Source: Erodium maritimum (lineage: Eukaryota; Streptophyta; Magnoliopsida; Geraniales; Geraniaceae). Taken from it: a DNA stretch of 64,000 nucleotides. The translations under genes were made by a program, and so were the position numbers. The DNA lies in NCBI GenBank assembly GCA_963921825.1, contig OY997594.1:55599675-55663674 (forward strand), read 5' to 3'. A model generated the notes under the pieces. That model did not search any database. It had not been told where the DNA came from and worked only from the letters and a program-made list of their open reading frames with translations. Shown here in pieces: positions 56,043 to 64,000 of this stretch; positions within the stretch are counted from its first letter, which is position 1, and every line of letters starts with the position of its first letter.

Positions 56043-57304
56043 TCGGATTCCATTTTTACTACCCTATAATTTTTCCACCTCTCTATCCTAAAGTTTAATT
56101 TGTATAACTTTAATACCCTCCGTTAATTTTGCATCTATTTTTGAAGAGAAAATAATCATGTGCCTGATACTTGACCTAAGTATTTTTTAAATGACCTTTG
56201 GTCTCTTAAAACCCTAACACCCTCTTTCCATCTTTTGTTCATCTCCTTGCCGCACACCACCATCAACCATCTGCCATTACTCCATCGTTGTCGGTGTTGA
56301 TTATCCGATTTTCACTTGAATCTTCCTCAAACCCTCCTGACCTAGTTGGTGTCGCTCAATACGCCGACGGAGACGCCGCCGCTGCGAATATCCGTCCCCA
56401 ACACCCCGACACAATCCCAATCGCACGGATCCAAGTCCAGGAAGCTCCCTTCTCCATCCCCTTCACGATCCATGCCTTCCCCACTCGCGGAGAAATGACG
56501 ATTCTTTTTACGGTGGCGAGGGGCACGTTAGTCTTAGCAAACTTCAGCATCGTCACTGGAAACACCAGGGCCGTTTTATCTTCCACATACTTAGATCCGA
56601 TGATCTCAACTTCCTCTATATAGCCAACGACTCTCATCTTTGCTCTCATTTGTAAACCTTTTTAGCTCATCCTTAAGTCCATAACAAAATCCCAATAGTT
56701 TAAAGTTTGGATATCATCTCCCTGTACCTTGTTCCTTATATTTAAAATGCAAGCTAAATTTGGATATCAGACACACAAAGAAATTGAGAGTTTTGGATGT
56801 CAGACCGGAAGGAATTAGGGATTTTGGAGAAGATTAGGTATTTTTACAATATTTCAAGAATAAATATTAAATAATTTTGAAGAAAATAATATATATATAT
56901 ATATATATAATAAAATTTCTGAAATAAAATTTTTATATTTCTTTTTAGAATAAAATATGAATTTTATATATTTTTAAAATTAAAATATGATTTTTATCGT
57001 ATTTTTAAAATTAAAATATGATTTATATATAATTAATTATTAATAAAAATAAATTATTCTAATGACACATTTTGAAAATTTGAAAGTTTATGAAGGATAC
57101 TATTGTTATTTTACTATTTTTAAGTTCTGAAAATTCAATGGCATGCTTTTGAAGATTTAACTGTTAGTGAAGGGTATAATGGACTTTTTAAGTGTTTTGG
57201 ACGGAAAAATGATAAAAATTAACGTTAGATACTAAACTGACACAAATAAAACTCTAGGGTACGAGATGAAGAAAAATAATTATAGAATAGTAAAAATAGA
57301 ATTC
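56043..57304. mobile_element. Long-TIR DNA element (MULE-like), 1.26 kb
   Basis: The left end (ATTTTTACTACCCTATAATT from 56052) and the reverse complement of the right end (ATTTTTACTATTCTATAATT to 57297) remain similar over about 85 bp each (roughly 75%), including TTTAATTTGT/TTTTATTTGT and CGTTAATTTT. Long TIRs of this kind are typical of Mutator-like elements, but a 9-bp duplication was not found. The interior has a GC-richer block (56290-56650) and an AT-rich block with a 30-bp-type repeat ATTAAAATATGATTT (56960-57030). No transposase. The GC-rich block may be captured host DNA. Confidence 0.55.
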
Positions 57305-57321
57305 AAAACTTTTAGGATATT

Positions 57322-58237
57322 TGTCATGCCCCAAATCCGGTTTTGACCGGACTTGAGACGTGAGCCAAAGATAATAATAATAAATGTGAATTTAAAATAA
57401 AGAGTTCCTCAAATAACCGTTCAAACCAATAATTCCGACCACAGGAGTCAACGCTCAAAATTCAAGTAAAGAAGTTTAGTACAAAAGAGAAAGTACGTCG
57501 CTAGACAACCAAAATCTAGGACTCTCGCAAAGCTCCCCAGCTCTAAGACGTCCTCTAAACCAACTCACGATCGAAGCCTGTAAAACAGTAATGAATGGGG
57601 TGTGAGCTTTCGCTCAGTAGGAAAAAGTAGTTAAGGGGATGAGCTATCTGCTCACCTCCACGGGTAACCGTCCAATTAGGGCATACTAGTAAGCACAACA
57701 ACTAACGAAATAGTTAAACAAGTAACTAAAGATAACACTTGACCCACACTCGGGAGCAACCCGGATATCAAACTCAACACTGAACCGAACTCATACAAAT
57801 ATTCTCAACTATGCCCTTAATCACTGTCACCCCATCAATTCTCGATGGACAGCGACCACGGTTATCTCTTAACCTGCTCCGTCACCATAATTACTAAGTC
57901 AAGAATTATAAACGGTTAATCGACAACACGAATAGAAAACCAACGGGAACCCAACATTATCGATAATAGGACTAAGCTAAAGAACCATCCAAATATCAGA
58001 ATATTATATTATTAAGACCACTACGAACGTCACTCAAACCCGATATCATGCAGACATAAGACACATACACCGTGATACTCCGATCACCACGCACAACTCA
58101 ACAAATACATCATACCGGAATACACCCTTGGTCTAGATGTCTTCCCGGACACACATCATCGGGGTGAAGCAATACATCATACCGGAATACACCATCGGTC
58201 TAGATGTCTTTCCGGACACACAACATCGGGGTGAAAC
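57322..58237 (-). mobile_element. Partial long LTR, copy A of a stack (fossil)
   Basis: Starts TGTCATGCCCCAAATCC (family end in minus orientation), then the acceptor-like CTGTAAAACAG (57579), hairpin 57603-57616 and two 67-bp repeat units (58102-58237). It is cut at 58237 where the next LTR begins. No coding sequence. Confidence 0.78.
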
Positions 58238-60544
58238 TGTCACGCCCCAAATCTGGTATTGACCGGACTCGAGACGTGAACCGGGATTTGTAGAGAAAAC
58301 GATTTAAAATACATAATTAAATCCAAAACTGTAGATAGATATAAAAATAGTCAAGGTCTAAAAATCTAAGTCCTACGCTCAGTTAAATACAACAGTCGAA
58401 AATACAGTACGTCTCTAAGAAACATAAAATAAACTCGGGCCTCCGCTAGCTCCCAAGCTCTGCGTAACCCTCTAATCCAAATCATAGCTATCACCTGTAG
58501 AAAACATGGAAAGGGGTGAGCTTGACGCTCAGTAGGAGAATACACAACACTTGCCCCAATAAAGTAGTATTAGCACGTTTCCAAACTAACTTTTAACAAT
58601 TTAAAGGAGAAGACGACAACGAGACATGTATCCCAAATTAAGCAACCTTCACTTTACTCAACCACAAACTATTCCGTAAATCCCCGTCCAAACACTTTCA
58701 CGACCGACTCACGGATAACCCAAAGACGATACTTTCAATTACACGGGAAACCTCACACATGAATCTCATCATCAAACAATCACAATCAAGTCATTCGCAG
58801 TCACACGCAACTCATAACAATTGCACGGTCTCGGGAGCAACCCGCTCGGCCCGGTGTAGCCGCACGCAACTTCCCCAACACATAGTCGGGATAGGCGGTC
58901 GACCTTATCGCGGAACACAGCGTTTTACCGATACACGGAAGGCAGGGAAATCGCCTCTTCGCGGAACAACCTCATCGCGGAAACAACGTTTTACCGATAC
59001 ACGGAAGGCAGTGAAATCGCCTCTTCACGGCACAACCTCATCGCGGAACAACACATCGTTTTACCGAGTGCTAGACGGAAGGTAGGGAAACCACCTCTTC
59101 GCGGGACACAGCGTTTTACCGACTCTAGGTCGGAAGGTAGGGAAACCACCTTTCTTAGTAACCAGAGTACCACAATCACAATCAAAATCACAATCACAAT
59201 CACATTCTATATTTACTCCTGTAACCGTCACGCACTTACCATCACTTACCGACACCACACTCAACGTGGTAACCCAACCGGCTTAGCCGGTATCTATTCC
59301 CCAAAGTCCACAACTCACATGTTACATAGATAGCATCAAATCGTTCAAGACCCTAATATGCATCACTAAGTTCACCTCTACTCGTTTTCATGTTCGTTAT
59401 TTATTAACCGTTTAACAACACAGAGCACACAATCAAACACAATCAACAAACAATCCTACAGGCGCGACATGGCCTGATTCTACCAACACGGCATACCAAC
59501 ACCTACGGCACGACATGGCTCGTAGGTGGTTCACAATTTATAAGTCTATGCTAGTTAATCACATCCTATATGCGAGCTAGTTATTTATCCGGTTATTAGG
59601 TTTCCCTATATGCATTCTAGTACAACCGTAAAGAGGAGGTATCAAGGTATTTCCCTACCTCTCAATCTCTATCTGGATCTCCTAGCTGCTGACGTCCGGG
59701 CCTACCTCCGGTCTTCTCCACGATCGAGGTTAAAGCCTGATTTTAACAAATAAGGACTGTAATCAGTCCCGGTCCAGTCCGTAACAGTCCTCTAAATTAT
59801 CAAGTAAGTCCTTTAATTTATCAACTTGGTCCTTTTAATTTACCTGATTTAAGTCTTTTAAAGTAATTAATTAATTAATTAAGCTGTCCGACCCGGCCCC
59901 GACCCGAGTCCGACCCGAATCCGGAAAACGGATCCAAATCTGACCTGGATCCGTGTCTGGACCCGAACCTAACCCGAGCCCGACCCAGACCTGGATCCAG
60001 GCCCGACCCAGACAAAATTCCAGGCCCGACTCAGACTCGAATCAAGGCCCAGTCTGTCCTATCCCGAGCCCAAGGCCCGTGTCTCGCCTTGGCCCAAGCC
60101 CAAGGCTCGGTCCTGGCCTGAGTTGGGAACGGAGGTGAGACGGGGCTAAGGTTCCGGTGAGTGAGGACGGCGGCAGGCGAGCTAGGGTGGGTTCTCAACG
60201 GCGTCAGGGAGGCTTGGAGTGACGAGGGAAGGTCGTTGGTGCAAAATCCAGGGCCTCTCCGTCCAGATCTGACGGCGTGAGAGCTTCGCCGGCGCGAAAA
60301 ACCTCAGAACTGGAACTCGAGAGTTCTGGCGAGTCTCTCCAAACGATCTCGACCAAAACGAGCTCGTGCGCGCTCGATTCTCAGGGAAGGGACCAACGGG
60401 GATGGTGAATCAGGCCGGGAAAGGGCTCACCGTCTCCGGTTTCTTCTGTTGCAGGCGCGGCGAGGCTCGAACGAGGAGGGTGGCGTCGTTGGTGCGAAGG
60501 CGAGGAGGTTGAGGACGGAGAGGTTCGCTCTTTGACACGGGGGG
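58238..60544 (-). mobile_element. Partial long LTR, copy B, nested in copy A (fossil)
   Basis: Starts TGTCACGCCCCAAATCTGG in the middle of a 67-bp unit of copy A; the five bases before it are GAAAC. It belongs to the CTAGCTGCTGACGTC subfamily of the solo LTR at 43105. It carries its own repeat (58920-59160, TTTTACCGA...GGAAGG(C/T)AGGGAAA units of about 60 bp) and a CCCGACCC-rich patch (59890-60110). Its last few hundred bases are missing and no closing duplication is visible. Confidence 0.72.
58910..59160. repeat. Minisatellite of copy B
   Basis: About four units of 55-70 bp with CAGCGTTTTACCGA, GGAAGGCAGGGAAATC and CCTCTTCGCGG. It is a third type of array at the same LTR position as 2034-2322 and 7936-8290. 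Confidence 0.75.
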
Positions 60545-62600
60545 TGTGAGGCGACGGAGTCTCGGCCGGTTTTGGCCGGAATCGAGACGTGAACTAAAGA
60601 AAAGTAAAAACAATAATAAATTTAAAAGTAAAAGTAAGTTAAACGAGATAAAAGTAGATTTAAACAACAGAAACCCCGAATTTAGTTCCAAAATAAACAA
60701 CCCCGATAATCATAAGTCAATGTTTTAAATCCAATAGTTCCAAAATAAACAACCCCGATAATCATAAGTCAATGTTTTAAATCCAAAAGAAAGGGAGTTC
60801 GATCTAGTACAAAAGGTAAAGTACGTCACAAATAAATGTTAATCCCCGAACTCTCGATGAGCTCCCGAGCTCTAGGACGTCCTCTAGACCGAGTCACGAT
60901 CGAAACCTGTAAAACAATAAAAACAGAGGGGGTGAGATTTCGCTCAGTAGGAAAAAGTAGTAATGGGATTGGACATCCGCTCCGTCACCATAATTACTAA
61001 GTCGAGAATTATAAACGGTTAATCGACAAAACGAATAGAAAATCAACGGGAACCCAACATTATCGATAATAGGACCAAGCTAAAGAACCATCCAAATATC
61101 AGAATATTATATTATTAAGACCACTACGAACGTCACTCAAACCTGATATCATGCAGACATAAGACACGTACACTGTGATACTCCAATCACCACGCACAAC
61201 TCAACAAATACATCATACCGGAATACACCCTCGGTCTAGATGTCTTCCCGGACACACAACATCGAGGTGAAGCAATACATCATACCGGAATACACCATCG
61301 TTCTAGATGTCTTCCCGGACACACATCATCGGGGTGAAACACACATCATACCGGAATACCCGTCGGTCTAGATGTCTTCCCGGACACACAACATCGGGGT
61401 GAAACAATATACCAGAAACGCACATCGGTCTTCCCGGAAACGCACATCGGGGTAAACAAGTAATACATCATACCGGAAATGCACTATCGGCCTAGATGTC
61501 TTCCCGGAAACACTCCTCGGGGTAAGCAAACAATACACTCCCCGTTCCGTGCCCCTTAGAGGCCCGGCACCAGGACCGGACCGTTCCCCTCAGAGGCACG
61601 GCACCAGGCCCGGACCATGCCCCTCAGAGGGCCGGCACCAGGCCAGGACCGTGCCGCTCAGAGGGCCGATACCAAGCACGGACCGTGCCGCTCAGATGGC
61701 CGGTCAGAGGCCCTTTCAGTGCCAAATCTGGGCAGACACAACTTCTTCTTCCCCAACTTCGTTTTCCTGAAAATCTACTTCAACCACTCCATTTCTACCA
61801 TCATTAAACTCCAAAATCAGTCACCAAAACCCCCAAACTTCATTACCCATAATGGGTTTCCTCCAAACATCACCCAACAATTGATTTCTAACCAAAACCT
61901 TCATTATTCTTCATCAAAACAACCATCTAACAACTAATTAAAAACCCGACAAGTTCATGAAATTTCTATGGAAACCCACAACCCCAAATTGATTGAAAGT
62001 AGGAGTTTAGAGGTTACTTACCTTGGAAATGGAGAGATGATGAAGATTGTGAGGTTTTTGAGAAGATTTGGTGAAGAACTTGCTCCAAGCTTTCCTCCTT
62101 TCCTCCCTTCTTCTTCCTCAAGTCAAGAAGCTTTTCCTTTCTCTCTCCCTTTGTGAAATTTCGGCTACAATGGTGTAAATGGGCTGAATTGCTCTCCAAA
62201 AATGGTCTTAAACCTAAGGTTGAGTTGACCAAAAGGCCCTCCCTTGCTCTTTCTTCTATTTTGGCACTTATAAGGGCAAATGGGTCATTAGAGACCCATT
62301 TCTTCTCCTCCAAGTCACCATGGACAAGTTTCCTAGTGGGGGCCACCTTGCCCTTAATAAAATCCAGCATCTTTAATTTAATTAGGTTTAGTCGATAATT
62401 AGCCTTAGTTTGACCCGAGTTTGAATTTTTTCGCAAAGATAGTCATTTGAAAGGAAACGACCCAACTAAGCTAACCGTAATGACGGCTAAGCTTTTTGGG
62501 TCCCGGAAATGTCCCGAATGACTCACAGAGTCTTCGGTTGACTTTTCCGGCCGAAAGTCAACTTTCGCCAAAATTCATCGGTTCGACCAGGATCGACCGG
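60545..62600 (-). mobile_element. Partial long LTR, copy C (fossil)
   Basis: Begins inside the family end (CCGGTTTTGGCCGGAATCGAGACG) and runs to GATCGACCGGG near the other terminus; both extreme ends are lost. A 56-bp direct repeat lies at 60670-60790 (GTTCCAAAATAAACAACCCC units). The 67-bp array is at 61207-61540 and a GC-rich 34-bp array at 61540-61720. Confidence 0.75.
61540..61720. repeat. GC-rich 34-bp minisatellite in copy C
   Basis: About five units of 34 bp with CGGACC(G/A)TGCCCCTCAGAGG and CCGGCACCAGG. It occupies the GC-rich variable position. Its reading frame is Pro/Arg-rich but is not a gene. Confidence 0.82.
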
Positions 62601-64000
62601 GGGTGAGCTTTCGCTCAGTAGGAAAAAGTAGTAACGGGATTGGACATCCGCTCCGTCACCATAATTACTAAGTCAAGAATTATAAACGGTTAATCGACAA
62701 CACGAATAGAGAACCAACGGGAACCAACATTATCGATAATAGGACCAAGCTAAAGAACCATCCAAATATCAGAATATTATATTATTAAGACCAGTACGAA
62801 CATCACTCAAACCCGTTATCATGCAGACATAAGACACGTACACCGTGATACTCCGATCACCACGCACAACTCAACAAATACATCATACCAGAATACACCC
62901 TCGGTCTAGATGTCTTCCCGGACACACAACATCGGGGTGAAGCAATACATCATACCAGAATACGACATCGGTCTAGAAGTCTTCCCGGACACAAAGCATC
63001 GGGGTGAAACACACATCATACCGGAATCCCCGTCGGCCTAGATGTCTTCCTAGACACACAACATCGGGGTGAAACAATATACCGGAAACGCACATCGGTC
63101 TTCCCGGAAACGCACATCGGGGTAAAAAAGTAGTACATCATACCGAAAACGCACTATCGGCCTAGATGTCTTCCCGGAAACACTCCTCGGGGTAAGCAAA
63201 CAATACACCATACCGGAAACGCACATCGGCCTAGGTGTTTTCCCGGAAACGCACATCTGGGTAAGTAAACAATACATCACACACATATCGGACCGGCACA
63301 CACCTCGATTGGGTATCTTCCCGTCGCACAGGGTACAAGACACACCGCACAACACTGTAACAAACATGTTCACCGAACTTATCATACCATCAAGGCTTAC
63401 AAACACAACTTACCAAGTACACCACATCGGTCTATCATTCACCGAATCATATCACAAGACAACAATTTATACTACATTCAACACATTCATTCATCCAATC
63501 ATAACACGAGATCATCATTTATGTCACATTCATCATATTCAAATAGCGTGCCATGATTCTTAAAGTAAACAAGGAATATACCATACATCGACATTTTAAA
63601 AACTATTAACCACAATCAATCACAACCAACACACAATCCTAAGGCCCAACATGGCCCCATGTGATTCTACAGCAAGACAATTCCCATAATTGGAAGCGGT
63701 TATTCTAGTTAATCATATCATATATGCAAACTAAGACTCTTCTGGTTATTAACATCCTATATGCATACTATTAGCATTCTTTAAATAAAAGCGGTAATTA
63801 CTACTCTTCCCTACCTCAAGTGCTTTCCAAACGCTTAGTCACACGAACGCCTAGTAGTATCCTCCTCCGAGCTCGAGAATAAAGTCTAGGATCATAAATT
63901 AATACTATAATTAATAAGCATTCAAGGTCGGTTTTAATGTTAAATACGTAAATTGCCCCTAACGACAAAACTTGGGCCAAAAGGTAAATTGGGCCGGAAC
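62601..64000 (-). mobile_element. Partial long LTR, copy D, runs off the window (fossil)
   Basis: From 62601 the sequence repeats copy C from 60930 onward with few differences (for example the GGATTGGACATCCGCTCCGT block and the 67-bp array at 62875-63290). The join follows GATCGACCGGGG directly, so copy D lacks its outer end. It continues past the window edge. The close match to copy C indicates a recent duplication or two closely related insertions. Confidence 0.75.

Noticed and set aside
60545-61750. Pro/Arg-rich frames in the LTR stack as proteins
   Set aside because: They are translations of minisatellites; unit lengths not divisible by three shift the frame between units.

Overview
This is a plant nuclear window, almost certainly from a eudicot. 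The host genes are intron-bearing plant families (ATG8, a GT31 galactosyltransferase, a PMEI-domain protein and a MIR171 hairpin). Most of the rest is plant-type retrotransposon: L1 LINEs with DUF4283/CCHC ORF1 and an RNase H tail, copia and gypsy fossils, and long LTRs ending in GGGGCGTGACA. There is no bacterial-type gene organisation.

Layout. 1-10023: fossil LTR elements of one long-LTR family. They comprise an LTR cut by the window edge, an LTR followed by an initiator-tRNA-Met type primer site and a gag remnant, and an opposite-strand partial LTR joined to that gag. 10024-17226: LINE 3' tails and a near complete 5.6-kb L1 LINE (minus strand) between perfect 17-bp target duplications. 17314-18138: a PIF/Harbinger-like deletion derivative. 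18675-27200: a gene island on both strands holding a small conserved-looking protein, a PMEI-domain protein, an 80-residue lysine-rich plant protein and ATG8, with one broken LINE fragment between them. 27385-29780: an ORF1-only LINE derivative with a 16-bp duplication. 29904-32006: two non-autonomous elements bracketed by TA microsatellites. 32043-38090: worn ORF1 remnants in both orientations and unassigned DNA. 38090-47110: gypsy and copia fossils. A 2.68-kb solo LTR (5-bp duplication) sits in the copia element, and a 5'-truncated retroposon is set in its terminal repeat. 47366-49153: a second ORF1-only retroposon, this one with an RRM domain and a 17-bp duplication. 50814-50907: MIR171. 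51314-54307: an 11-exon beta-1,3-galactosyltransferase gene. 56043-57304: a long-TIR DNA element. 57322-64000: a stack of four incomplete LTRs of the long-LTR family.

How it fits together. The host genes do unrelated jobs: autophagy (ATG8), Golgi glycosylation (GT31), cell-wall or invertase control (PMEI fold) and GRAS-factor silencing (miR171). They are ordinary single-copy-style plant genes in two islands (about 18.6-27.2 kb and 50-54.6 kb). The most unusual signals are two structurally different LINE derivatives that keep only ORF1 yet have clean target duplications and A-tails, and an LTR family with two fixed positions where each copy carries a different minisatellite. All of the better preserved copies of that LTR also keep a small GNRA-type hairpin just before a splice-acceptor-like TTTTACAG. 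All calls were made by reading; no database search or alignment program was run.
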